The translations under genes and the position numbers were made by a program. This document shows positions 6,945-13,767 of a DNA stretch of 17,407 nt, one piece after another. How positions within the stretch are numbered: position 1 is the stretch's first letter; every line of letters begins with the position of its first letter. A model generated the notes under the pieces. That model ran no database searches and was not told the origin of the DNA. It was given only the letters and a program-made list of their open reading frames with translations. Source of the stretch: CAYWMP01 sp964459445 (GTDB taxonomy: Bacteria; Desulfobacterota; DSM-4660; Desulfatiglandales; HGW-15); assembly GCA_964459445.1 (NCBI GenBank), contig CAYWMP010000129.1, positions 1-17,407 of the forward strand. The letters run 5' to 3'.

Positions 6945-7483
6945 AATACATCTATATGCATAAAGCCTTCAATCTCGCGCCGCTTCGGCGCTGCCGATGT
7001 TTTGGCGGGATAACCCAGGGGTATTAACGCCAAGACCTCATAACCCTCGCCAATCCCTAACACCTCCTTCATTCTATCATGATCAAACAATCCAACGATC
7101 ACTGTCCCCAGCCCCTCATCATGGGCCGCCAAACAGAGGTTCTGAGCTGCAAGTCCCAAATCAAACATGAACCAATCCCCGTGTTTCGTGGTGGCCTGTC
7201 CCATATAGAATCCCGAAACTTTTACCTTGCCGCAGAGTACGATGGTGACCGGCGCCTCCAGGATGGCTTTTTTGGCCGGATTAACGTCGGGAACAAGCGC
7301 TTGCACTTTCATTTTCTTTGCCCGATCCTTGACAAACACGATCTCCCAGCATTGTGTATTGTTCCATGACGGCGCCCAACGAACCGCCTCTGATATCTTT
7401 TTTAAAGAATCTTCAGGGATTTCTTTGTCCTGGTATCTGCGGATGCTGCGTCGATCTCTAATGACGTCCATCAATTCTCCCAT
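6941..7483 (-). CDS. Nitroreductase-family FMN oxidoreductase
   Basis: The 180-aa product begins with the family hallmark RDRRSIRRY (FMN-phosphate-binding arginines), followed by WAPSWNNTQCWEIVFV, DLGLAAQNLCLAAHDEGLGTVIVG and a C-terminal LIPLGYP segment. It is a compact member, expected to be a homodimeric NAD(P)H-dependent flavoprotein; the physiological substrate cannot be told from sequence. The ATG at 7483 is preceded by a strong AAGGAGGA site (7491-7498). No iron-sulfur cysteine cluster is present. The gene is convergent with the beta-helix gene: its TAA and the other's TAG share 6941-6944. Upstream, a GATAAGGA direct repeat with a 10-bp period (7566-7573, 7576-7583) could be a regulator site, but this is weak. 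Confidence 0.88.
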   Translation of the reverse strand: MGELMDVIRDRRSIRRYQDKEIPEDSLKKISEAVRWAPSWNNTQCWEIVFVKDRAKKMKVQALVPDVNPAKKAILEAPVTIVLCGKVKVSGFYMGQATTKHGDWFMFDLGLAAQNLCLAAHDEGLGTVIVGLFDHDRMKEVLGIGEGYEVLALIPLGYPAKTSAAPKRREIEGFMHIDVF

Positions 7484-7615
7484 TTACAGTTCCTCCTTCA
7501 TACAATTGAAATCGAGCTTAATGATTTGATTTCCAGTCCAGTCAGTAAAAGAGCTAGGTTACTCTGATAAGGATCGATAAGGAAGCCCTCTTTTAAAAAA
7601 TCGGGGGAAACTCCA

Positions 7616-7645
7616 AAGAAAAAGCCCGACCACTGGGTCGGGCTT
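7616..7645 (-). terminator. Intrinsic terminator of the 69-aa protein gene
   Basis: A perfect 10-bp stem AAGCCCGACC (7622-7631)/GGTCGGGCTT (7636-7645) with an ACTG loop is followed, reading the minus strand, by a T-rich run (CTTTTTCTTT). It lies about 54 bp beyond the stop of the minus-strand gene at 7699-7908. Confidence 0.85.
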
Positions 7646-7698
7646 CCATGTCATTATTTGTATTTGCACTTATGTATGATTCAGCCGTTAACAGAACC

Positions 7699-7908
7699 TC
7701 AGTTCGGACTTGCCGATTCCGAGAACTTAAGCTTCCCTTCACCGGGTACGGTTTTCGGATTCATCAACCGGGAAGCATCGTCCACACAATGCTTTTTCTC
7801 TTCATCACCCACTGACTTCGGGTCCATTAATGCATCCATAGGACATAGGAATCTGTTTCCCGCATTATCTTTTACCCATACTAGGGGATCATCACTAAAA
7901 TGACTCAC
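7699..7908 (-). CDS. Small two-cysteine protein with a duplicated motif, function unknown
   Basis: The 69-aa product starts at GTG 7908 and has a very strong AAGGAGGTG site (7913-7921). A terminator lies directly downstream, so this is a real monocistronic gene despite its size. It begins MSHFSDDPLVWVKDNAGNRF, a strand-like start, and has cysteines at 22 (LCPMD) and 41 (KHCVDD). Two copies of one motif are visible: LMDPKSVGDEEK (27-38) and LMNPKTVPGEGK (48-59), 21 residues apart. The rest is hydrophilic and lysine/aspartate-rich, with no signal peptide or membrane segment. The paired cysteines might bind a metal or a partner; that is a guess. I do not recognise the family. Confidence 0.75.
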   Translation of the reverse strand: MSHFSDDPLVWVKDNAGNRFLCPMDALMDPKSVGDEEKKHCVDDASRLMNPKTVPGEGKLKFSESASPN

Positions 7909-7991
7909 GACACACCTCCTTCCCTATGGTAGAAGGTCTCTTTTCTATGAAGGGCATTGCCAACACTCTCGAAGGCATCCCATTTATCCTC

Positions 7992-8019
7992 AAATTAGCT
8001 ATTAACCAAATCGTGTCAA
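7992..8019 (-). promoter_or_regulatory. Candidate promoter of the 69-aa protein gene
   Basis: On the minus strand a perfect TTGACA (8019-8014) lies 16 bp from TAATTT (7997-7992), which matches TATAAT poorly. It sits about 85 bp upstream of the GTG. Just upstream of it is a perfect hairpin TTGCAG-AAAAA-CTGCAA (8030-8046, plus-strand sequence). The -35 box is convincing; the -10 box is not. Confidence 0.35.
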
Positions 8020-8094
8020 GGCGGAAGATTTGCAGAAAAACTGCAATGATGGGGGCAAAAAAATTAGGATTGCCGGGGGAAGATGGTGACGCGA

Positions 8095-8700
8095 CTAATC
8101 CATGGCATTAAGAACTTCAAACCCTTCTTTTTCAAGGGCGCTTTTTATTGAATCCGTCTCACAGGCTGCCAGGCGAAAATAGTAGGTCTTCTGTTTGGTC
8201 ATCTGTGGGGCAACGCCTACATTGATGATGTCGCCGCCGGTATCATGAATGATCTGGAGCGCTTTTTTGAACGAGCCCGGCTGTTCACCTATAACGACAT
8301 CCACTCGCGAACTGGCATGGAGAATACCCATCATGTCAATAAAGGCCCTCAGGATATCTGTCTCGGTAATGATGCCGACCACCTTTCCATCTTCAACGAC
8401 CGGCATCCCGCCTATTTTATATTCATAGATGCGTTGCGCAGCAATTTCTATGTCATCTTCCGGGCCAACGGTGATGGGGTCTTTGATCATCAAATCGCTC
8501 AGGCTGACGTCGGCCACCATGGAGGGGATGAGGCCTTGCTTCAAGTCGGCCAGAGTAAGAAACCCCCTCAGAACATTGCCCCGTGAAACCACCGGGAGAT
8601 GCCTGATCGAATTTGCTTTCATAAGTTCGATCGTTTCACTCACGGTTGCCTTTTCAGTTATTGTGATGGGTTCCGGGATCATCAAAGATTTGATCTTCAT
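8095..8700 (-). CDS. AcuB-like CBS-CBS-ACT domain protein
   Basis: The 201-aa product has two CBS motifs (about residues 3-60, with the start MIPEPITITEKATVSETIELM, and 70-122, with MIKDPITVGPEDDIEIAAQRI). A C-terminal ACT-like domain (about 132-200, DVVIGEQPGSFKKALQIIHD) follows. This order and length match the AcuB family, named from the Bacillus acetoin-utilisation locus, where acuABC neighbours the acetyl-CoA synthetase gene. CBS pairs bind adenosine nucleotides and ACT domains bind small ligands, so a ligand-sensing regulatory role is likely. ATG 8700 is chosen because GGAG lies 6 nt upstream. An ATG at 8712 would add MEYA but has only a weak site. Proximity to acsA (2 kb away, opposite strand) is suggestive only. 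Confidence 0.85.
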   Translation of the reverse strand: MKIKSLMIPEPITITEKATVSETIELMKANSIRHLPVVSRGNVLRGFLTLADLKQGLIPSMVADVSLSDLMIKDPITVGPEDDIEIAAQRIYEYKIGGMPVVEDGKVVGIITETDILRAFIDMMGILHASSRVDVVIGEQPGSFKKALQIIHDTGGDIINVGVAPQMTKQKTYYFRLAACETDSIKSALEKEGFEVLNAMD

Positions 8701-8845
8701 GGCATACTCCATTAAAGGATGAATTACCCCACCTCCCCGTTGAAGCGGGATTTCCGCTTTGCTCCAACAAGCAACAGAGAATTAAACCCTCGTCCGCCTA
8801 AGTTGGATTCATACGCCTTTGGCGTATAAAAGGAGAAATGGACCT
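8701..8845 (-). promoter_or_regulatory. Leader region of the AcuB-like gene with short hairpins
   Basis: Between the predicted promoter and the start codon lie a perfect hairpin ATACGCC-TTT-GGCGTAT (8811-8827) and, nearer the gene, AAGCGG/CCGCTT (8743-8748/8754-8759). The CCGCTT arm can alternatively take part in CCCG/CGGG pairing next to a GGGGAGGTGGGG purine run (8726-8737), a Shine-Dalgarno-like sequence too far from the start to serve it. This could be a regulated leader, but it matches no riboswitch I recognise. Confidence 0.3.
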
Positions 8846-8851
8846 TTTAAT

Positions 8852-8880
8852 ATTATTAGAAAAGAAGAAATGCGTGTCAA
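8852..8880 (-). promoter_or_regulatory. Sigma-70-type promoter of the AcuB-like gene
   Basis: On the minus strand a perfect TTGACA (8880-8875) is separated by 17 bp from AATAAT (8857-8852, five of six to TATAAT) in an AT-rich stretch. Transcription would start near 8845, giving a leader of about 145 nt. It is the best promoter match in the window. Confidence 0.65.
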
Positions 8881-8929
8881 GAAGAATAGAATTAATCCTA
8901 TAGCGCAATGTGCTATTTAAAGCCCACCC

Positions 8930-9060
8930 GGGAATCGCCATTTTTCACAATTTTCCCTCTTCGCTACACGCAGCGCAGGCGCTTGCGAGGCGAGTGCGCC
9001 CTGTGAAGCTATGACGGGAGAAGTAGCGTCAGGTGGAACATCCCGCCTCGGCGGATAGCC
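8930..9060. repeat. Repeat-bearing spacer between the AcuB-like and AstE-like genes
   Basis: No gene is seen in 8881-9097. It holds a GC-rich palindromic segment (about 8962-8999, containing GCGCAGGCGCTTGCG), related in inverted orientation to the 25-bp insert at 4275-4299: both run ACTCGC...GCGTGT. It also has a perfect CCGCC-TC-GGCGG palindrome (9043-9054). No terminator with a T-run was found after the AstE-like gene. Confidence 0.5.
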
Positions 9061-9097
9061 AGGATTTCCATACTGCAGTAGGTAAGTCATGCAAAAT

Positions 9098-10039
9098 TCA
9101 GGTAATTATATTTAGTCTTCCCAAGAACCCAGCGTCATAATCGGTGTGTCTGACCAATTTTGATGGGACAATGACATAGCAGTCCTCGGGAGCAATATGA
9201 TATCCCCTTTCATCCTCTGCGAATTTCTGCCCTTTTACGAGCTGAGTCCCGGTCGTTATGTGGTCGATGAGAAACCGAAATCCTGCATAAACCCTTATGG
9301 CCTGAATGCTTTCATATTGCTCAATTGTGAATGGTTGGGCGTCCCAATTGGGCTTCGAGACAAATGTTTGACTCATGATTTTATGATGCATGAGCAGCCT
9401 CTCAATGTGTTCCAGGGCCGTGTTTGTGCCTCGCTTTGATCCATGAAAGCCGCATTCCACGATGATACCGGGGATTCCTTGCTCTCCAGCCGCTTCCATG
9501 AGTGTGCCAGGCAAATGTTCGGGATGATATGCAAAATGAAGCGGTATGTTGCTGATGCTTTTTGCGAGATCAAAAACCTGAGGGTTCTCTTTGTTGTAGA
9601 CCAGTATCTTGAAATCACCCTTGCTCACAGAGTGCAAATCCAGCAAAGACGCAGCATCACCATTGGCCTTCAAAAACTCGTTGATTTCCGATGCCCTCTT
9701 TCCCTCGACGGTTTTTGTCTCTGAATCACCAAAGGCCCTATTGAGATCTTTATCGATGTACCGCACTGCCTGTTTGCAGGCGTCCACGTTCCCAAGCAGC
9801 ATGCTGACTCGGCCGGAGTTCAATTGGATCTCCCCCTTATTGACCTTCTCATGAAAACGCACCATGGCCCTCACGCCGCTATGCTCATTTCCATGCAATG
9901 CCCCAACGATAATGATATGGGCTCCGGGTTTCGGTGAAGATACCTGCATGCAATAGGGAACGGATCCAGAGGCATGCTTATCGAAGTAATCCAGGTAAAA
10001 GGATTTCTCCCTATTATTGGTGGGAATTATCTTGTCCAT
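9098..10039 (-). CDS. AstE/aspartoacylase-like zinc metallohydrolase (M14-type)
   Basis: The 313-aa product belongs to the succinylglutamate desuccinylase/aspartoacylase group, which removes acyl groups from amino acids or acts as carboxypeptidase-like amidase. Zinc ligands His49 and Glu52 (GALHGNEHSG) and His136 (LLDLHSV), the catalytic Glu195 (IIVECGFHG) and the substrate-binding Asn100-Arg101 (DKDLNRAF) are all visible. A beta-rich C-terminal domain (about 235-313) is typical of the family. An in-frame TGA lies four codons upstream, fixing the start at 10039; no good ribosome binding site precedes it. It is the last gene of the peptide-transport cluster, 113 bp beyond the permease gene, so it may be co-transcribed or have its own promoter. 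Likely role: hydrolysis of imported acyl-amino acids or peptides. The exact substrate is unknown. Confidence 0.85.
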   Translation of the reverse strand: MDKIIPTNNREKSFYLDYFDKHASGSVPYCMQVSSPKPGAHIIIVGALHGNEHSGVRAMVRFHEKVNKGEIQLNSGRVSMLLGNVDACKQAVRYIDKDLNRAFGDSETKTVEGKRASEINEFLKANGDAASLLDLHSVSKGDFKILVYNKENPQVFDLAKSISNIPLHFAYHPEHLPGTLMEAAGEQGIPGIIVECGFHGSKRGTNTALEHIERLLMHHKIMSQTFVSKPNWDAQPFTIEQYESIQAIRVYAGFRFLIDHITTGTQLVKGQKFAEDERGYHIAPEDCYVIVPSKLVRHTDYDAGFLGRLNIIT

Positions 10040-10152
10040 GACATGGGTTCACTCAATCGCAAGAGATGCCTTGTCCTGGCGCAGCAGGGGTATCTGCACC
10101 GCCTGTTGCTTAGACTGCAACTTTTAGAAAAAGTCCCTTTTTTGATTGAAAA

Positions 10153-11040
10153 CTAGCCTTTGCGCTCGATCTTGGGATTCAATTCTTCTCTTAACCAGTC
10201 GGCGAAGAGATTGATTCCAATGACGAGGAGGACCAGTGCTGCACCGGGAAAGACGATCATCCACCACATACCCGCGTAGATATAATTCTTGCCGATGGAT
10301 ATCATCATGCCCAGGGAGGGCTCGGTAAGGGGCACGCCGACACCCAAGAAACTCAGTGTGGCTTCAAGCATGATGGCTATGGCGATATCAACAGCCAGGA
10401 CGACAAAAATGGGAGGAATGGCGTTTGGCAAAAGGTGTCTGAGGAGAAGTCGCGCATCTCCTGCCCCGGTGGCCTTGGCTGCCAGGATATAGGCTTCCTG
10501 CTTTACCTCCAGGACGCTCCCGCGCATGGTCCTAGCATACTTGACCCAATCCGCAATGCAGATGGCGATAATGACGATTAGGACACTGCCGCCTCCGAAG
10601 ATGCCCAGGAACAGGAAAGCCGTGAGAGTCGTCGAAAAGGCATAAAGGGTATCAGCAACTCGCATGATAATGGCGTCGGGCTTTCCACCATAATAACCTC
10701 CGAGCAAACCCATAATAACGCCGAAGGATCCTGCAAGCAGCACAACACCAAACCCTACGATAAGTGAGGTTCTGCACCCATATATGATGGTGCTTAAGAT
10801 GCAACGGCCCTGATCGTCCGTTCCCAGGATATAAGGATAAACGCCGTCTTCCATCCATACAGGTGGCGCTAGAAAATGCTCAAGGCTGACTTTGGATAAA
10901 TCATAGGGATTTTGGGGAGTGACCCACGGAGCAAATATCGCCGCAAAAACAAAAACAAGAAGAATGATGCTCCCCACTATAGCGGAAGGATCATGCAAAT
11001 AATTGAACAGAATCCTTGATTTGATGCGTTTATTACTCAT
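10153..11040 (-). CDS. dppC: Peptide ABC transporter permease, DppC/OppC type
   Basis: The 295-aa inner-membrane protein has an N-terminal cytoplasmic stretch, a first membrane helix (about 21-39), a periplasmic loop with the family motif ILGTDDQGRC (71-80) and five further hydrophobic segments. The EAA-type ATPase-contact loop YILAAKATGAGDARLLLRH is at about 184-202, followed by LPNAIPP. The C-terminus NLFADWLREELNPK is typical of DppC/OppC. The start codon overlaps the upstream permease stop by 8 bp (ATGAGTAA), so the two permeases are translationally coupled and should form the heterodimeric channel. Opp and Dpp types cannot be separated with certainty from sequence alone. Confidence 0.93.
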   Translation of the reverse strand: MSNKRIKSRILFNYLHDPSAIVGSIILLVFVFAAIFAPWVTPQNPYDLSKVSLEHFLAPPVWMEDGVYPYILGTDDQGRCILSTIIYGCRTSLIVGFGVVLLAGSFGVIMGLLGGYYGGKPDAIIMRVADTLYAFSTTLTAFLFLGIFGGGSVLIVIIAICIADWVKYARTMRGSVLEVKQEAYILAAKATGAGDARLLLRHLLPNAIPPIFVVLAVDIAIAIMLEATLSFLGVGVPLTEPSLGMMISIGKNYIYAGMWWMIVFPGAALVLLVIGINLFADWLREELNPKIERKG

Positions 11041-11998
11041 ATCTAATCTTCGGGTTTATAACGGCGTAGAGGATGTCTACGATGATGTTTGCCGCAATGA
11101 TAATGGATACAGCTAGCATGATATAGGTCACCATGACCGGTTGATCGTTTTCTTGAATCGACGTCAAGAAAAGATTCCCCATTCCCGGCCATTGAAAGAT
11201 GGTTTCCGTGATGATGGAAAAGACAATGAGCTCTCCGAATTGAAGGCCCGTGATGGTGATGACCGGAATAAGAACATTTCTTAAAGCATGTTTGAAAATA
11301 ACCTTCCTGGGCGGCAAACCCTTTGCCCAGGCCGTTTTAATGTATTCTTCCGTCATCACCTCCCGCATACCTGCCCGCGTCAGCCGCAAAAGGACGGCCA
11401 ATTGGTACATGGCCAGGGTAATAGCGGGCAGAATCATGTGTTTAAGGCCGTTCAAGGTTATAATGCTGCTTCGCCAGAAACCAACTTGTACGGTATCTCC
11501 TCTCCCGAAGGGAGGCAAGATACCTATGTACACAGAGAAAACCATGATAAGGAGTATGCCGATCAGAAAGGTCGGTATGGAAATGCCGCCCAGTGATCCT
11601 GCCATAATGATGCGGTTTCGCATGGCATAGGGTTTCAGCGCCACCAAAACACCCAGGGACACGCCTATGGTAAAGGCCATGATGACGGCGAGGGTGACGA
11701 GCTCAAAGGTGGCCGGAAACCTCTCCAGAATGAGTGGGAGAGCGGGAACGCGGGTGACATAGGATTTTCCGAAATTCCCGTGCATCACGTTCCAGAGAAA
11801 CCGGCCATATTGCACATATATCGGCTTATCAAGGCCCAGCATTTGCCGGACTTCTTGAACCTCCTGTTGCGTGGCGAATTGGCCGACCATATTCAGGACC
11901 GGATCCCCCATGAATTGAAAGATAAAGAAACAAATCATAGAAGCGGCCAAGACGACCACAATGCCCTGAATCAGTCTTCTTAGGATGTATGTAGCCAT
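11033..11998 (-). CDS. dppB: Peptide ABC transporter permease, DppB/OppB type
   Basis: The 321-aa inner-membrane protein begins with the family-typical MATYILRRLIQGIVVVLAAS (first helix about 9-30). A periplasmic domain holds LGLDKPIYVQYGRFLWN (55-71). Five further hydrophobic segments and the EAA loop YIKTAWAKGLPPRKVIFKHA (219-238) follow, then TETIFQWPGMGNL (264-276) and the tail INPKIRYE. It overlaps dppC by 8 bp and follows the binding-protein gene after an 84-bp spacer with a strong hairpin. Only a weak AGAAG lies about 10 nt before the ATG, which would allow lower translation than the binding protein. Confidence 0.93.
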   Translation of the reverse strand: MATYILRRLIQGIVVVLAASMICFFIFQFMGDPVLNMVGQFATQQEVQEVRQMLGLDKPIYVQYGRFLWNVMHGNFGKSYVTRVPALPLILERFPATFELVTLAVIMAFTIGVSLGVLVALKPYAMRNRIIMAGSLGGISIPTFLIGILLIMVFSVYIGILPPFGRGDTVQVGFWRSSIITLNGLKHMILPAITLAMYQLAVLLRLTRAGMREVMTEEYIKTAWAKGLPPRKVIFKHALRNVLIPVITITGLQFGELIVFSIITETIFQWPGMGNLFLTSIQENDQPVMVTYIMLAVSIIIAANIIVDILYAVINPKIRYE

Positions 11999-12024
11999 AG
12001 CAAATGAACTTCTATCAAGCTATT

Positions 12025-12073
12025 ACCCCCTTTCCTTCCCCCTTTAGAAAAGGAGGAAGGTAAAAAGGGGGGT
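12025..12073. repeat. Intercistronic C/T-G/A hairpin between binding-protein and permease genes
   Basis: A polypyrimidine arm (ACCCCCTTTCC..., 12025-12045) and a polypurine arm (AAAGGAGG...AAAAAGGGGGG, about 12048-12073) form a long imperfect hairpin with a 3-nt loop. In the minus-strand transcript it sits directly after the binding-protein stop. Such stem-loops often protect the upstream message or reduce read-through, giving more binding protein than permease. It may also be a copy of an interspersed repeat. Confidence 0.6.
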
Positions 12074-12082
12074 TAGAGGTTC

Positions 12083-13612
12083 TTATCTTGAGATCTCCTT
12101 GTAGACCATCCAACGATCGGGGCGCGGCTGAAATTTGAGCCCGCTTGCCTTTTGGATCGCATACAGGTCTTCCTGATAGTGAAGGGGAATCCATGCAATA
12201 TTGTCCATGGCCATTTTGTTCAGCTTCATCAAGGTCTGCTTACGCTTCATAGGATCTACGACGGCTGCAGTGGATTCGAGAAGCTTGTCAATTTCACTAT
12301 TACTGAAGCTGGTTCCATTGAAAAAGCCGTATCCTTTCGCATCATCCCGAGTGTGGGCCAGTTTAAAATAGGTCCTTCCCATATCAAAGGTGCCGTCAAA
12401 CCAGCCGATAAGGTAGAACTCAAGACCGCCCTTAGTGACTTCCGGGAAGAATACGGACTTTGGTTTAACATCCAATTTTGCCCTGATGCCTACCTTTGCA
12501 AGATATCTGGCCACGGCCTCGGCAATCTTTTCGTCTTGCACGTACCTGTCATTCGGCCCGGTCAAAGTGATATCAAATCCCTTTTCATATCCAGCTTCCT
12601 TTAAGAGTTTCTTGGCCATTCCAGGATCGTAGGACAGACGTTTGTTTTCGGCATTGTATCCGATGGTGGGAGGATCGGGAATCTGAGCAGCAGGCGTAGC
12701 ATGGCCTCTCATGATTTTTTCGATGATTTCATCTTCGTTGATGGCCATGTACATAGCCTTGCGGACCCGGATATCCGCCCAAGGTTTTCCCTCCCTGTTT
12801 CCCAGGGCCAGAAAGATGGAACGTCTGGCAGGACGGCTGACAATTTCCAAAGACTTGCTCTTGATGATCTTGTCATACAATTCTACCGGGACACCCGTAA
12901 CGATTTCCGCTTGTTTGGAAGCCAGGGCCGCGTAGCGGGTTGAAGATTCCTTGATAGGACGAATCTCGACCTTTTTTATTTGCGGGGCACCCTCCCAATA
13001 GTCCTCATTGGCCTCGATCCGCACATAGGAACCTTTGACCCATTCCACGAGCTTGTAGGCGCCCGTTCCTATGGGCTTTACCATGATATCCCCGGCATCC
13101 CTGGTCTCGGTGGATTCCTTGTCCATGATAAAGACCTGGTGCATATTATTGGCAAACCAGGGGATAGGTTCCTTAGTTTTGATGGCTACCGTGTAATCGT
13201 CGATAATATCCACGGAGGCAATCTGTTTTCCTGTGTTGGTGAACTCGGACACTTCCGGATTCGATAAACGCTCGAAGGAAAACTTGACGTCTGCTGCGTT
13301 AAAGGGGTTACCGTTGTGGAACTTGACGCCCTTGCGAAGGAAGAACCTCCAGGTTAAGAGATCCGGATGATCCCACCGCTCGGCCAGGGCGGGAACAAGT
13401 TTCCCTTCCGTTCCTTTGCGCTGAAGCAATCCATCGAAAAAATTCGCAAAATAGGACAGGCCAGCATCAGAATCATCTCCGTGGGGATTCATCATCCGGG
13501 GAGGATAATCCTGGGCGATGACGAGATAGGATCCTGCCACGGCCTGATCCGCCGCACCAATTAGTGTTACCCCCAGCGCTACTGCCAGGAATAAGAAAAG
13601 CATCTTTCTCAT
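12083..13612 (-). CDS. Family-5 extracellular solute-binding protein (peptide-binding, DppA/OppA-like)
   Basis: The 509-aa protein has a Sec signal peptide (residues 1-26, cleavage after AVA) and no lipobox cysteine, so it should be a soluble periplasmic receptor in a Gram-negative cell. The SBP family-5 signature region is clear: LVPALAERWDHPDLLTWRFF followed by LRKGVKFHNGNPFNAADVKF (about 72-111). The tail IAWIPLHYQEDLYAIQK...LKFQPRPDRW is also typical. It captures peptides or related solutes and hands them to DppBC. An AAAGGAGAT site (13619-13627) lies 8 nt before the ATG. Its position between the ATPase and permease genes and the hairpin after its stop fit a highly expressed receptor. Substrate class is inferred from neighbours; family-5 proteins also bind nickel, opines or sugars. 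Confidence 0.92.
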   Translation of the reverse strand: MRKMLFLFLAVALGVTLIGAADQAVAGSYLVIAQDYPPRMMNPHGDDSDAGLSYFANFFDGLLQRKGTEGKLVPALAERWDHPDLLTWRFFLRKGVKFHNGNPFNAADVKFSFERLSNPEVSEFTNTGKQIASVDIIDDYTVAIKTKEPIPWFANNMHQVFIMDKESTETRDAGDIMVKPIGTGAYKLVEWVKGSYVRIEANEDYWEGAPQIKKVEIRPIKESSTRYAALASKQAEIVTGVPVELYDKIIKSKSLEIVSRPARRSIFLALGNREGKPWADIRVRKAMYMAINEDEIIEKIMRGHATPAAQIPDPPTIGYNAENKRLSYDPGMAKKLLKEAGYEKGFDITLTGPNDRYVQDEKIAEAVARYLAKVGIRAKLDVKPKSVFFPEVTKGGLEFYLIGWFDGTFDMGRTYFKLAHTRDDAKGYGFFNGTSFSNSEIDKLLESTAAVVDPMKRKQTLMKLNKMAMDNIAWIPLHYQEDLYAIQKASGLKFQPRPDRWMVYKEISR

Positions 13613-13767
13613 CTTTCAATCTCCTTTCTTGATTGAGTGTTGTCTAATAGGTTCGAATCTTCACCTCCTTTCGATATATAGATTTTATTGGCTCGCTACA
13701 TGTTACTCGTTGCTCGTTATTTTATTCGCGGGCACCGAAGGCCAAAAACCATTCTGGTTCGGACCCT
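13613..13767. promoter_or_regulatory. Leader of the binding-protein gene with duplicated ribosome-site-like sequence and AACGAG repeat
   Basis: Reading the minus strand, AAAGGAGGTG (13671-13662) is a near-perfect Shine-Dalgarno sequence with no usable reading frame after it; the following ATT frame stops after four codons. A similar AAAGGAGAT...GAAAGATG (13627-13610) is the real site of the binding-protein gene, so the two look like a small duplication. Further upstream, 13697-13722 holds TACTCGTTGCTCGTT, the inverted form of the AACGAG repeat found before the NRDE gene. A stem-loop or promoter here is possible but not clear. Confidence 0.4.

Noticed and set aside
7658..7903. 81-aa plus-strand reading frame
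   Set aside because: It is antisense to the 69-aa gene, which has the strong ribosome site and terminator.
7926..8111. 61-aa plus-strand reading frame between the small gene and the AcuB-like gene
   Set aside because: It has no ribosome site, no recognisable motif, and overlaps the candidate minus-strand promoter.
10105..10121. GTTGC/GCAAC hairpin between dppC and the AstE-like gene
   Set aside because: The stem has only five pairs and no T-run; too weak to call as a terminator or operator.
13647..13671. Leader peptide after the strong AAAGGAGGTG site
   Set aside because: The only start at suitable spacing is ATT, and the frame ends after four codons.
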